The translations under genes and the position numbers were made by a program. A DNA stretch of 64,000 nt from Membranipora membranacea. Taxonomy: Eukaryota > Bryozoa > Gymnolaemata > Cheilostomatida > Membraniporidae. Below are positions 1 through 14,515 of the stretch, one piece after another. Location: NCBI GenBank assembly GCA_914767715.1, contig OU612065.1, positions 27,342,001 to 27,406,000 on the forward strand, in the 5' to 3' direction. The notes under the pieces were generated by a model. It was not told where the DNA came from and made no database searches. It saw only the letters and a program-made list of their open reading frames with translations. Each line of letters starts with the position of its first letter. Position 1 is the stretch's first letter.

Positions 1-3000
1 TTCTGTATTGTGTTGGTGTATGTGCGCACGGGATAACTCCGGAGAAATTTTGGCAGAGGATTAAAACTTTTAATAATAGATAATAATAGTGGTGAAATCT
101 CATAAAACTCAACATAATAATGATATTGTGTTGATGAATTACAATTAAATTAAGATTGGGACAGGTTGGCTTCAATTTGACTACAATGTCAAAGACTGTA
201 GATGTGTCACAAACCATCATAGGTACACACTGATCATTCATTCTTGTGACTACCACTGTAGGTTGTTAGAGTGCAAAACGACCATAAATTATCTGCATCG
301 CCCAGTAAAATTAAAAAAAGGTCTTATTTTAATATTGAAAATTGATGGGCTTTGATGAAGCATCAACAGGATAAAAGACAAAGAAAATTACAATTATCAA
401 TATAACAAGTTGTTCCTCCCATGATATATTATTTTAGTATTTGTTTTCCACTGGAGATAATCACATCGACTGTGTTCAGCAAAATTCAGCGGGATCTCAG
501 ATTTAAATCACCTCTGACAAATGTTAGTGTTCTAAACTCATTTTACAAATTTTGAAATATAAAATATAGTGCTCCTAATAAAAATGAATTTATCACAAAA
601 TTGATGTTTTAGCCCACCAATTTTCCAATCAGTTTAAGAAATGATTAATTTTACGGTTTATACAAAATGTGGTAATCTGTTTATGTGGCAATCTTCACAT
701 TTGCTTGTCTACGTCGGTAGAAACTATGCGATGTTCTGAATAGATACATTTCTAAGATTTTAATCAAGATTTTATCAACATCTATATTGCGTTTCTTAAC
801 CTAGAAATATGTGCCTGGTAATGGAGATAATAAAATGCTGAGTGCTGAGTGCTGCATTATATTACTAGTATTTTTATTTTAAATTCCAAGAAAAATAAGT
901 CAGTGATGACAAACTTTTCTCGCTTGTAATACGTCAAGAAAATTTCTCATACCACATAAAGGAAAGAAAAAACATACAAAAAGAGCAATTTCGATTGCCG
1001 CCAGCAAATTTATTATCCATGTGATTTCATACAATCGCTTTTCAAGAAAATACTTATTTTTTTGTTTTATCACCCACTTAAAAAATAACTCAGATCCTAA
1101 GCCAAACAACTATATGGAAATATCAGAAATTGCTAAATCGAATATAACTGTAAAATACCTGTTCATAGTGTTCAAGACAGGTCATTTGATATAGAAAATC
1201 TAAAAATTTTTGGTGAGACATAAACACTTGTGATTGACAATGCGGTTGTCTGGGTAAAGGGCAGTTCCTAAATCAGCCATTCAATACAAGCAATGCTTCT
1301 GACACCCTAATTTGATGCTCTGATCAGACCAGTATTGACATGATTGTGGATCACAACCTGTGACATTATCAATTCAATCCCCATTATGTTCATTCAATAA
1401 TCCAATCCCATTATGATTGTGATATACAGGCTAGCAATGATAATTTTATTCCTGCCACCTTGCTAATTGTGGGGTTTAGCCAGTGAACAGGCCAACAATC
1501 CTAGCCATCCGGTGGTAATAAAATAACAGTAATAAATTTTGAGTTTGTGATGCCTACCTACACAGGCCTATGACGTGGAGCAAATTTCATAACGGAAAAT
1601 ATAATTCAATACCAGGGTACTCTATTTCAGAGAGGAGCTATGTATCTTTTCCTCTGACATGAGCTTTCATCCTCAAATTACTAAAGTTTTCTCTTGCCAG
1701 CTTTTCTCCCCTATCCCTACTGATGCCGTTTAATGTTACGCTCCTTTTCTGCTGCCAATTGAGTTGAGCAGGCATCCGTCAGATCACGGTCACTCATCAT
1801 TCAAACTGTTGTGATACCATGATTCAATGGGAAACTCAGGGCATCAATAGAAATTAGCTGTGATCAACCTGAACACTGAGGCCTATAGTCAACTTTGATC
1901 ACATCAAACTAGCAAAATGGAAGACGTAATTGTCCTGATAATGAAATTAAACGCATTATAATGATGAGAAAATCTGGGTTTGATAGCAAATAATGGCAGA
2001 AAGTGCTTTTAATAAAACGGAAATGTCATAGAATGGATATCTCACATGTTTTCAGTAATAGTATATGGGATCAAAATACTGTTGGCTTTTGTGGGGTATT
2101 TAAATAATGGTTTGGATGCAGAACCAGTACAACCTGAGAAAGCAACTTGGTTTGAGTTACCTGACGCGGCCTTCATACAAATATCACGCATTTCACACCA
2201 CAGTGGTTGGATGTTATTTACCATCCAACCATTGATCTGTTCTTTTCACACATGCATACTTTTTGTATATCATGTTCAGTTAGGTTTGTCCAGCCTGTAA
2301 TATAAAGAATACTGGTCATACATGACAAGTTACCCTTTTTGGTAGGGTAACACCAGATATTTGGGCCAGATGACCCTATAACCACCCCACTTTTGCACCT
2401 AAGAGCTTGTGAAGTCTTATTTGCTTATTTTGCTGTCATGAGGTCTGGTTGTCAACATAATATAACAAATTGTATTAGTTTTAACATTTATACATAGTAA
2501 AATTCTTTCTAATGCTTGCTAGAATTTGGTAAATTATAGTTATCTAACAATAAAACAACAGAAAATCAAATATTTCAAGAGCTTGGGCAACTGGGGAGTT
2601 GCCCCGGGCCGCCGGCGGGAGTATTTTAGGGTCCCCCAGACCAACCCAGTCCTCAAGTTTATGCATCACCAGATATTGAGCCCAGCCAACTTGTCATGTA
2701 TGATACTGGTAGGAGACAAATAGCCATACAACCAATGGTTCACTGAAATTCTTTGGTAGTGAGTGAGTTCACTTTTTGCAGAAATTTTTGCTGTGCTCAA
2801 AAATATTTGCCTTTCTACTTGCTACCTGCTATTTATATGACTGGAATTGTCTACCCTTTATTCCCAATTCTGCTTCTATTCAAGGAAAACCAAGTCAATG
2901 CACCATATAGCACAGACTATTTTTAAACATTTACTTCCAAATAAAGTGTAACTGACAGTTCAACAGAATATAGGGAGTAAGGATGAACACATCGAGTTAA

Positions 3001-5884
3001 TAATTTACATTTTCACTGCTCAGTCACTTTAGGCAATGAACTGAGGGGGAGTTCATTGCTTTAGGTCTGATCGAAAAACTCAAAACCTATGAACGACTAG
3101 TCAATAGACAGATACACCTGTAAGCCAGTGTAGGTGTGTGTTAATAGTGTGTGATATAATAATGGTATTGTTTCGATTGATTATCTGTCTTTAATTCTTA
3201 TACAACAATAATACTCTGTTTATTGAATTACTTACAAGAGAATAAATTTATTGTCTTTTGTCTTAATATCAGGTAATTGTCATGCCTGTTCATTTCTATT
3301 CAACTTGCAGCCATATCAAAGACAAATACCTGTTAAATTGACTTTATATTTGTATGAACTGGAAATATTAATACATATAATCTGTTTGCTTATCATGTTA
3401 GTAACACTTGTTACAGATTTTTCTTTCATGATTCCAGTTCAGATATATTTATAGTAGATACCATCGATATAATCTGAGAAACACAATACGTATCACATAT
3501 ACGTCGCTACCAATTAAACTGTCGGAATCCTTTGGTCTGGCTAAATTTGTTTTATAAGACTGGCAGCACAAATTCTCAACTTCCTGTATATGAGGAGAAG
3601 AAGTATTATCATTTCAAAGGATAATGACCTTTTGATGGTAGTTTTTGTTTTTGACAAAATAATTGATAGCTTAGAAGTTGTAGTAGGTGTATCGTTATGT
3701 CTTAAATAGTTTCAAGGTGCCAAATTTGACCAATCATTGACGATTATTGGTCCCCAGATAATTTGTTCATTATGTCTAAATTATTTATTATCCAAGTTCC
3801 CTTTTATAACTTCCAACTAATCAATTTAATCGTGATCACCAATAGTCTGAAAACAACTAAAGGAAACTACAGCCAACTTGTAATGCTGCCGTGTTTAGTT
3901 CTAAGATGCTGATAATTATTTGTCGTTGTGCTATTTAGATGTGAGGAAGTAAGACCGAAGGGCTGCCGACTCTCATCGTGGTGCGATAAATACATAAAAG
4001 GATAAGTTGATCAGAGTGTCTAGACTGGTACCTGGTTCAGTATTGAGACCGAGAAGGGAACACCTTCCATAAATAACGCTGCCTTACTTTTGAGAAAGTC
4101 ACTGCACTGGAAATGGTAAGTGATAAATGGTAAATTATATAATAGTTGATGGCGGGAGGGTCACTACTCACTATAGTTCTGTTATAGTTTATATGGGTTC
4201 TCGTGTACTGGCTGACAAATTAAATGATGAACAATTAGTGAGTCATTAGAAATCTGAAGTTTTAGTAGTCCCAGGGTCCTTGATTATCAATACTTGGTTG
4301 TTTAAGATCAATTTTCTAATGTCAAGATATTCCATCAGTCAGGTCTGCATAGGGTGGAAGATGTTTTGGTGGAAGGAAACTATTTGTAGTTGCCTATATG
4401 TGTCAAATTTATGAACAATTGTTGATGTTGATAGTAACATTTGATAACAGAACTCCCACAGTGAAAATGGGAATACCAGAAAGTTGCATTGTGGGATAAA
4501 TCACTTTCCCCCCTTGCTAGATTTAGTAAAGTTTTCCTTCCCACTAAGTGTCAAATTCCCAAGCACCGTCCCTCTCAAATTTAAGGCGAACTATCAAGCT
4601 CCTTATGATTTCTGTGAGCGGTTCTGAATCCCAAGTTTGGGTGTGAGCGCGTCACTTATTTGATCAAATTTGATACAAATATTCAAGTACATTATGAATC
4701 TAAGATATGTAAATAGAAGTTTGTTGATTTAGTTTGTAGAACAAATGCAAAATAGAATGCTGCCATGCTTTAATTTATTTGTTATCCTGAAGAACATGGC
4801 AGTAAGATTGAGTTAGACAGATGCCATGTTGTGCTGTCAAAGTGTGTGAAATAGTAAACTTAGTTTTGCTGTGCTCTGAAAAACAAAAGTGCTCCTACAG
4901 TAGGTCTTTGATTATCCAAGGTAAGGTCTCATGGCTTCGGCTACTCTAGTGAACTGGGTTCAATTTTCAAAGATGAAAGGAGAGGAGCATTGTATTCAAA
5001 ATATTGTAACTGCGGTGTGAGGTATAAAACAGCCTGTAATAGTACTAAATGAGCAGCTGGTTTCCTCAATTCTATTGATTGTCTTACATTTTTGACAAAA
5101 AATCAATTTCCATTTCCTTGGAGATCAGTGTTGTATTATTGCAGGAATTCCCGCAATGTACTATAGTTCATTTTGCAATTTTTTTCTGCTGTATAAACCT
5201 ACTAGGGCAGGCTGGTGCATACCGCCATACATTAATGGACTAAACAATTATTTCCACTTTGTTAAATCATGAGAGCGTCTTGTGTTCTGTAATGGTACAC
5301 GATCACACTTTTCTACCTTTCCTCAAGGTTTTGTTTTAGCCGCTTTTAAGCCATATGGAGGCGTATTTTTCTCATGGCTTAGTAAGGCGTCTTTTCACCT
5401 GGCTTTGCTTCATTTGTCTCTAAGTGTGACTGTTTCGTCCTTTGACTGTGTAAATGAACTTCTATGGTCAAAACACACTAAATGGTTGTAACTGCAGAGG
5501 TTTTGTTCAATGTCACCATGGCTTAAATAAATGCTTACAGCATCCTCAGCGGTAAGGTCTGGAGTGCAATCTCCGAGTGCTTGGTGGTTTGTATGACTTC
5601 ACATTACTAACATATAAGCCTCAGCTGATCCTCAGCTGATCCTCAGAGAATTGATGTGTATATATAAAACTAATTGAGGGCCCCCCCCCCCCCCCGCAGA
5701 GGTTGCAACCTCTGTCAGTAGACCGTTAGTCAGGTTATATATGAAACATGTGTGGGCTACTGAAGCATGGTTGTAAACAATAAACATGTTGTTTTGTGGA
5801 AAATCTATCAAAATTAATCTACTGCTTACATTGTGTTGTAGATGATCATTCACCTGGCTTCAAAATGAAAAGTCAATCGCTGTG
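1..5884. other. Gene-poor 5' stretch, no coding region supported
   Basis: I see no open frame with coding character here; the short ORFs are of chance length and composition. The stretch holds a GC-rich dispersed repeat at about 2586-2645, a small hairpin at 2331-2352 (arms GTTACCCT / AGGGTAAC), a 15-base C run at 5681-5695 and a short direct repeat of CAGCTGATCCT at about 5620-5642. One good splice donor (AAATG|GTAAGT, intron from 4116) may mark a leader exon of the gene that starts at 5885, with its ATG at the very end; that is inference only. Confidence 0.5.
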
Positions 5885-8800
5885 ATGGTTTGGACAACGC
5901 GAGATACAACACAGAGATGGAGCCCAGCCACTCTTGGTATTGGTTCCTCACTCTCGCTTAGTGCACGCCCATCTTCAACTCCAGAGCCTACCCAAACATC
6001 TACTAAACCTACTGTGAGTCTAAGTCTCTGTCCTAAATCAGCAAAATCACCGCCTCGTCGTAAGACAGTCGATCTGGACGGGGATAGGCCGCAGAGGCGT
6101 GCAAAGAGTGTCACACCTGCCACAGTGAAGCAGGCGAGTGTGAGTACTTCCTGGAGATTACCGTCTTATAACACACAGGTATGATAGTATGACAGTATGA
6201 GAGAAAGATAATGTCCTCAAAATACTGGTGGGAAAGATTAATTCTGTGGAATATTTAAGTTGTATAGCAGGTTTTAGTGTGGGGGTTTTCTTCTGAATCT
6301 AATTTTAGTAATATAAAGTTAAATGAAGACCAATGTTACGAACTGTTATATATTCCTCATGACTTGGACTTTCTGAGAATAAATTTCAATATGGAGTACT
6401 CTCTAACCTATGAAATTAAACTCAACTCATTTCTCTAACATCGGATATTCAATGATAGAGCCATATACTGCAAGTTTTTCATTGACATGTTTTAGTTCAC
6501 TGAGCTTCATTGATATAATGGATTGTCCCTTTAGGCATAAGTTTTTCAAACAGATAGCGGTTAAGCTGTAGCTATGTACTAAAATCAGAATTGCCCAGTC
6601 GATTTCAGTGCAGCCTCTTACTCATTGGTGTTGCGCTACTGTTTAAACAGGTTGAGGGGGATAGCTTGGACAGCTCTGGTCTGCAATCTGATTTTGGCTC
6701 AAGCAAGCTTTCAGTCAATGCAACCATGTACACTGAAACTTAATTCTAATTTATTTGGTCAACAAAGCACAATGAAATATTTTTATCTGGTCACTCCTTT
6801 TCATTTTACTATTTTCTTAGTCGACATCAAACAGAGGAGAAGCAACTCCTACAAACGCAAGTTTTCAAGAGTCTTACTTTCCACGTAAAACTATGCCTTC
6901 TTCATTGATGCTGCCTCAGAATCTGCGACTGAAAACCCCGATGGTACCTTTAGGAGACTGTGATTTCTCACTGCAAGTCATACCAATGGGACGAAACAAA
7001 GATCCGTCACAAGATACTGACTCAAACAACCGCTCAGCAGACATTCCCAAGGAACTGAAGGATTTTATAGAGTAAGTCCATCTTTTGTGTATTAACCAAC
7101 TGCTCCTCTCTCAGCAAGGCCGGTGTATCCAATCCCTTACTGCCCGCTGATACAGTCTGTATTCCCCTGTTTTCCGCATTGACTCAAACAATAAGTTTGT
7201 TCTCTGATGGTGAGGTGTGTCTTGTACTATTTACTATTCTGATTTGCTTGTGAATAATACAAATACTGTGTCTAAACTCGGACCCAGACATTCTTATACA
7301 AACCTAGATTTAAAGGGACCGTTTATAAAACGCCACTGTTTCCCACTAATTTGATTTGTGTCTTCAAAAATGTATTCAATTTATCCAAAGCCTGAGTCAG
7401 AAACTGTAATACAAGTAATATACTACCGACAGAATTTTGAAGCTCATGTTATTTCAGCTCTTGGAGGGGGAGCAACTCCAAATGTAGACAAAAGGCATCA
7501 TACTTGATCGAATGTCTCACCCCTGGTCTCATCCCTGGTATGAAAATATAAGTGTCTCTATTGACATCATGACAAGCTCATGAGTGGCATTGTTAGACAG
7601 GTGTCACTCGATGTATGACAAATCAATCTATAACTGACAGAGGCCAATTTTCACCTTTGGTACACAACTAAACCCATCAAGCCAGGTATAATGTATACCT
7701 TGTGCCAGTAAAATAATTCATTGCGTAGATCGAATGAGAAAAAATTGATTCTTCAGCATAGTTGTGATCATCATATTTGAATTAATTGTGAAAGCCCAGT
7801 TTCCTAGATTCTACCTTGCTCAATGATGTTTCAATGAATCAACTTTTGAGGAATAAGTCAGCAAGTCAGGGCAAGGATGTGTAAGTGATGGAAAGACAAA
7901 ATTTAAATGGGGAAATTGCAAATGCCAAATGGGGAAATTAGTCATGTTAAATTTCTAACTCTTATTTCTTACCAAATTGATTGATTTTTGATTAAAACAT
8001 TGCAATTTATCCCTGCTCTGCTGGCGGGTTGTTGGGGGGGAGGGTGGATGGGGGTGGGAGCATAATTTATCACAACGGTTGGCTTATTCATCATTGCTTT
8101 TATTGTTTTTTACGAGTGATATGAATTAGATAGAATTGGATAATGGGTATTTTGAATTTTTCAGGTGATGCTCGATACAGCTGGTTCTAATTTACTATAT
8201 TTCCTATTTGTGTTTTTTTCCAGACCAAATCAATATCAGTTATGTCTTTTTGTAGTTTCTGGGGAATAAGCGCTGAATGGTCCTCCAACTGTCACAATAA
8301 GTCTTTCACACCTTCCATTGTTAGAAAACAGCATTCCAAAGTTCCGGCTGCGGATGATAAATTCTTGGCATACGTTAGCGAGATAGTTCACCGGAAGTAC
8401 GACAGATTTCTGCTATCAGGTCAAGCTGAAGAAGGTTGGTGATTCTCTTTAAATTTCTCAGAAGCGTATATGATGACAAAATCTGTTTTAAAAGCCAAGA
8501 AATATTTATCAATCAGAGCAAATTCGAAATGATGACACAGATCAGACTGGCTAAATCTAGATTTTAATTCCCTGGTTTATGGATATCAATGTTGATTTTG
8601 TGTCTGAACATGGTTGTATACTTTCTAAGCTGATGGGTTTTTAAGTTTTATTTCCTTACATCTAGTTAAGGTCATGTATAACTAAGACTAACAAGTGGTT
8701 CAAAGATAATGATTGAGAAAGAGAGGGGGTAAAGGCGTGGACTTAAATAACCATGACATGGCCCCAGCTAGGAAAAACTCTTGCTTGATCCAGCTCTGAT

Positions 8801-11585
8801 CATCTTGGAAAACTTTCTCTAAACTGGTGAGGAGTGGAACATTTATTTGATGACCAACATTGCTATTCTCATGACTTAGCTGTGCACATGAACATGCTAT
8901 ACTCATGACCATCCTATGTTCAAAGGCAAAGTCTTGCCCCCCCCCCCCCCCCCCTGTAATAAAAATTCAACTTGGTGCCAAAACAAGAAGTTAGATAAAA
9001 GATCAAAATGTTTAAAAAAAAAGGACCCATGATGCATCTGAAAGTCTAGTATAAAACTCTAAAGCGCTTTGTGTTTGCTTGTTGTGCCACACTGATTTCG
9101 AGATTACACTATTAGTATGTGTATCTCTGATCGATAGAGCTTCTGTCGCAAATATTGAGCACCTACATTTGGCTGAAAGAGAGGACAACTTTAATTTTTA
9201 TCAAACAGACATGATCGAAACAGCATTACCTAGCTCTGCATTGTTAGTTCTCTCTTCTGAGCTTAGGCTAGCAATACACAGTTTCGATGTCACTTTTCTT
9301 GTCAAAAACATGTGCTAAATGCTCTTCTAAAGCTGTTAAAAGGTGATATCAGATTTTCTAAATATAAATTAGAATATTTTAACAAAGAATGAGAAAATGA
9401 TATGTGTATATCCAAAAGTTTGGGTAATCATCCATACGTCTCCTAAATACTGAATTTCAGCTGCACTCAAGCTAAATGAATTAATTCACTCTCTATCGAT
9501 CAGAGATATACATGCAATAGTATATCACGTCATCAGTGTGTTGTTGTGCACTTGAATCAGTTACTAGGTTAGCCTACCAATGGGCCATGGTAACAGAGTG
9601 ATGCCACACAAAACTGTTTGACCTACGGTGATGTACACTTTTAGTTTTCATGTCAGCTTGACCGATACTTTAGTTTTCACGTCAGCTTGATCGATAGAAA
9701 CTGGGTTAGATAAAAAGAGTTAAACCAGTGCACTGACATCCATTACAGATAAATTATCACTTATTTTCCTAGATTTTCAAAGTAATAAACCAAACACAAG
9801 GAAACTCTGAAAAAATATTATTAGACTGCTGATAATTGATGGGGTGGGAGGAGGAATGAGAGGGAGTAGAAGATGTGTTGTAAAGGTCCGCCTGTGTGTC
9901 ATTTAAGAAGTAACTCTGCAGTTGATACGCTGTACGAATAGATTCACTAGTCCCAAATTACTCACTGGCACAGAGAAGATCCCCGAGAGGTCTCTAGCCC
10001 CAATCATAATAAATAAAGGAAAAAATATAATATGATAATAAAATTTTGAGAGCAGCTATAATGTAGAGTTATGTTGTGTTCAAATTCGGCTAGATAATAC
10101 ATACACCCACTGCTGATCTGTCTGAAAACCATACCATGAGTGGCTGGGCTTAGTTATATGTATACTTTTATTGTCAATCTACGATCATATTTATGAATGC
10201 TCGCAGTGACAGAACAAATAACTTTGAAAATAAGTTTAGTGACAGTCTTGCCGATGAACTCCCTCCCAATATATAGAACTTCCCTCCGTTCATTGGTCTT
10301 GTCCTCTTATCTACTGTCGCTGAACGGAACACAGTGACCTCATATAATACTGAAACAACACCTTTTAAAATTAAATTTTAAGATACACCCAACAAAGCAC
10401 ACACACACGATATTGCAAAGTAAAATTCACATGGTAAACTGAAATATCAATGTTGTGAACAGTAAATCAGGCAAGGTGATGTAGTGGTTCAGATTCAAGC
10501 TTCTCAATTCGCTGTTAATGGAGGTGACTCACCATACATAACCTTAGCAAATTACATAATACACCAGTGCTTAATAGATGTGAGGTGGCTCTTATTCACG
10601 TTAGCATATTCTCATGGCTTTGAACGATGCACTGAATTGCAATACGGTTCATCACAAATAAACCGGATAAATCTATTGGATTTATTCTAAAAGGTGTCGA
10701 TTCTGAAGATGCCTCCTCTGATGGAGATGACGGAGGTGTGGAAATTAGAGATGATGATACATCAGGCACATTGCTGCCATCTCTTACTCAACACTCTACT
10801 CTACAAGACGCTGTCACTCTCCTAGAAACGTATGTAACAGAAAAGCTCGCCTAATAGTTTGACAAATAGAAATGGTCATAACATGAATGGTGGGTTTTCT
10901 CACATTTTAACGCCACTTGGCGCCTCTCCCTCAGTATGCCAGCACTATTCTGTCTTTTCTCACCAGCTTATACTTACTTAGTGAATGCCCGAAGATTTGC
11001 TGCACTGCTAAGGTTTTGACGTCCTCATACTCCAAAATCTATTCCAGAGGTGTTGGTGAAGTCCAGGTTTCGCTTGCACAGAGCACAGAGTATTTTTTCT
11101 AGTGGCTGTAAAAAAATTCATAATTGTCAGGTAAATAATGATAATAGAATTCAAAATGGTGTCCAAACTCCATTATGTATCTTTGTTTAAAAAAGATTTA
11201 AAAATATAGGTAGAAATTATCGTAAGCTACCCTAATGTCATCTCTGCAATCGAAAGACTTGGTAAATTATTGTCCCCTACTGATCTTTACCTATTAAACA
11301 TAATATGTTGGTGTTATTTATGATGCGCCATGAGCTACTCAAACCATGTTAGTATCTTTCAATAATTCACTGCCGTTTCTAAACTACTTATAATGATAAA
11401 CAACTTTCAATTTCAATTTGAAACTCCGACCCTCTCAAACATTGACAGGATATGTGCAAATTTCAGAATACTTTCCCAGGATCAAAATTATTTTCAGAGG
11501 ATTTCGAATCGCTGTAAGGAGAATTGCAGAAGTTATAGAAAATTTGATCCGATGCGGCACACCATATCAACCATATCCAGTTTAA
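5885..11585 (+). CDS. Unrecognised five-exon gene, ~315 aa, Ser/Pro-rich N-terminus
   Basis: Proposed exons: 5885-6178 (phase 0 out), 6821-7071 (phase 2 out), 8256-8434 (phase 1 out), 10694-10829 (phase 2 out) and 11498-11585, ending in TAA. The phases chain without a frame break and the last four acceptors follow pyrimidine-rich tracts. Residues 1-110 are rich in Ser, Thr and Pro with basic patches (SPPRRK, RPQRRAKS) and look disordered. Exons 3-5 look folded: KFLAYVSEIVHRKYDRFLL, then an acidic Asp/Ser/Gly stretch, then a helical tail RIAVRRIAEVIENLI ending in TPYQPYPV. No catalytic motif, signal peptide or membrane span is visible and I do not recognise the family. The least certain junction is exon 3: three AG acceptors 16 nt apart (exon starts 8224, 8240, 8256) suit phases 0, 1 and 2. 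Exon 2 carries PSSLML followed by a PLGD motif, echoed in the exon at 18426. Confidence 0.6.
9106..9525. mobile_element. MITE-like element with ~34-bp terminal inverted repeats
   Basis: Arms at about 9106-9139 and 9490-9525 are inverted copies. The inner 20 bases (TATCTCTGATCGATAGAG and its complement) are perfect and the outer part has a few mismatches and one gap. The element is about 420 bp, lies in intron 3 of the 5885-11585 gene and has no coding capacity. I could not identify a target-site duplication with confidence. Confidence 0.5.
9639..9696. repeat. Two-copy 29-bp tandem repeat
   Basis: Copies at 9639-9667 and 9668-9696 differ at three positions. Each contains TTTAGTTTTCA followed by GTCAGCTTGA. 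It is intronic and no function is visible. Confidence 0.7.
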
Positions 11586-14515
11586 AAAGTCAGGTAAAAT
11601 GATTTGCAGTTTAATTGATATTCATGACGTAACAATTACACAAGTTACTCGCTCTCTCCCTATTTAGATCTTACTCAGTGCGATCTGACACCTCAGCAGC
11701 AATGGATGAAAGTAATCATTGGAACTTTACTTAGATCCTCTGCAAAGATAAAAAAAATTTCAATTAAAATTCAGCCCTGGGAGATCTCCAAGCCATCATT
11801 GCATTATGCATGAAATCTACGACCTTATGACCTAAAGAGACTTACCTAATAGAGAACCTGCCGTGATGAATTATTCCATCTTTCATTTGTATTAATATAT
11901 GAATAATTAGTCGTTATTCTGGTCAGATTTAGATGTCGCCTGAGGGTTTGGTTTAGTGTGTCTTCCTAGAAGATATGAAGGTGTTCCTCTTGGTTTTTAT
12001 TGCATTTCTATCAGTTTCCGATGATTCCAAACTGATATATAGTAATTATTTGCTTCATTCCTGAATGTAACGTCGACTATAACTGTAGAAGTTGTCATGA
12101 CATTGATGAAGGGGTGATAACTCCTATGTTACAGAGTGTAATTCTAAGTCTCTTGATGGCTCAAGGGGATAGAGCGCCTCACAAAGACCAAACTGTAACC
12201 AGGCCTCCTCATAGACCATTATTGAGCTTGTAAATGTTTTAAAATAAAGCTGTTTGAGTAGAGACAAGGATTGGTGATGGGGACGGAAGGCGTAGCGCAA
12301 GAACCAGTAGGAACAACTGTGACGGCACTAAACCACTATGCCGCACACTGAGCGGTTACTAGGGCTAATGGACAAGACTTTTAATTGCACGCCAGCATCT
12401 TTATTGCTCTCTCAAACAACACACACTAAACTGAGTAAAAACTATCTCTTATATAGTATTACCAAAAGGATGTGAAAAATAGGATATCATATGATATCAA
12501 TTAAACTGCAAAAACTAGGTAATAGCAAAGTGATAATTATTTGGCTCACACTCATCAAGAGTGCTCATAACACCACACACCAGGACACAGCCCGTAAGTT
12601 GATCATAATTAATGTAATAAATGTTTATTAAAAGGTTATTTTTTCTGCCACTGGAAGTGAATAAGAAATGTTTAATATTATGGCATTTCCAGTGACAGCC
12701 AGAACGGTCACTGTCATGACCTGATACATGACAGGTGATGGCTGTTACACAACCTTTATCATGTCGATGGAAAATTGTGTAATTTTGTTATATATTATAA
12801 TCAAGTCATCAATAATGTTTACTGATCCAGCGATATTACCATGGAAAATTTCACATTAATTATCTCTTGCAAAGCTACTCTCCATTAGAATAAGCAGGTC
12901 ATAGTGTTCTATTTCTTATAAAATATGCAGTACACACAAAACTTAATAAGTTCAAGCAAAACTTCAAGAGCATACATAATAGTAGTCTGAGCCTCCCAGA
13001 CACTTGCCCCCCCCCCCCACGTCCGATGGCCCCCGGGGGCAACATAATAGTGGATATTTAGGCAGAAAAAAAGAAATGGGCGTCAGATAATTGGTGATTT
13101 GATCATTTTTTTATTTACCAAAAATCAAATTTCTCTCTGTGACAGCCAATAGGCACAATTGGGACAGGTGATGTTTGCTTATGAAAAGATAGGACATCTT
13201 TTAAAAGTTTAATCACATGTTCAAACTTTGCCGGTGCCATTGGCAGCGGCCTTTTCTTATCTTCGGTAGATAATAGAATGTCAATATGACAACTGGTACA
13301 AAGTTTAACACTTGACTCGACTGAATAATTATGAAACAGGTACAAGTTCCTGTGTTGTTTATACATGTGTGTCAGGGAGCTACCCACATTTTTAGTAAGT
13401 AAAGATCATCAAAAGAGTTTTTATAAAAGCCAGGATCACAAGCCTATCACCATTCAAATATAACTGGTCATATATGAACAATATTATTATATGAAGCAAA
13501 TTCTGTTTTGAGCCAGACAATCAACCATGTAGTTGAGATTGGTACAAACGTAATAAACCACTAGAAAAAGCAGCAAATATATTTGTTTTAGTACACAGAT
13601 GTAGAGTTAAATTTTCATGTTTGCACGGCTTTTATAGGTAATAATAGTGGCACAATTGGCGCAAAAACTCTCACACAAGTGGTGTTATAAATCAGCTATG
13701 TGTTACAATGGGTTCTGGTCTATATGGTTTCTGGGTTAATCTTATTGATGGAGATGACAATGATTTGGAAAGATTTACAAATATAAATCTACCAATTATC
13801 ATAATTGTGGCAATAAGGAAATGGGAATGCCGAGTGTCATCCACTTTAAACTAATTTGAATTATGCTGCCGTTGTTGAGAGGAGTCAGTGACATTTCAGA
13901 TTTCAATCTTGTCTGCATCCACAAAACCAAACATCGATTAAAATGCAAACAGTGATTATTTTTCATAATAAATTATTAATAGACTACTGCATGTACGTGA
14001 TTTTGACATTGTTTGGCTATGTAAAGAACGGGTCATGTTGCTCTGGGGCATATTATTGTAGCGAGAAGTAATATAAGGTTACTGTTATGATCTGATTCTG
14101 ATTTACTTTGTAATCTCTCGTTATATTTACTGGTCAAGTGGCCGCACTGGCCATGTTCTGAATATTGTGAAGTTGTCTGCAGATTTGACCTTCAGTTATC
14201 TATAAGTGATCACAAGTCGCTACCTTTCTGCATGCTAAAATCTTTCGGCTGTCGCATTTATACAAAGGAGTATATCAGAAATGCATACAAAGAAACTTAG
14301 GTAGCCTAGTGAGTTTAAAAGGATAGATAAACATGCACTTCAAGTGTATGTGAGTTTAAACATTCACTGCCAAAACTTTCACTCTCAACAACTTTATATA
14401 ACGCTGACACCCGGATATTGCATGGTAACTGAGCCGCCGCATTTGTCATGCCTGCTTTATCTGTCTGATCTGAAAGCACTGATTGTCATCCACTAAAATC
14501 ATCGCGCTTATCATC
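11586..14515. other. Intergenic stretch with GC-rich repeat and low-complexity runs
   Basis: No coding region is supported. The stretch contains a GC-rich dispersed repeat at about 12983-13045 that includes a 12-base C run. The short minus-strand ORF at 13115-13387 has no family resemblance and no flanking splice signals that I trust. The 3' end of the upstream gene and the promoter of the first alternative exon at 14516 should both lie here. Confidence 0.5.
12983..13045. repeat. GC-rich dispersed repeat, copy related to 59802-59855 and 2586-2645
   Basis: The core reads AGTCTGAGCCTCCCAGAC, a TTGCCC run, then CCGATGG and a C/G palindrome (CCCCCGGGGG). The same order of blocks appears at 59802-59855 (AGTCTGAGCACCCCAGAC, TTGCCC, CCGATGG, GGCCGGGGG) and, less clearly and inverted, at 2586-2645. 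It stands out as an island of G+C in AT-rich DNA. Confidence 0.55.

Noticed and set aside
12262-12346. Short ATG frame MGTEGVAQEPVGTTVTALNH
   Set aside because: Stops after 24 codons without a donor; the surrounding sequence looks like a piece of a dispersed repeat.
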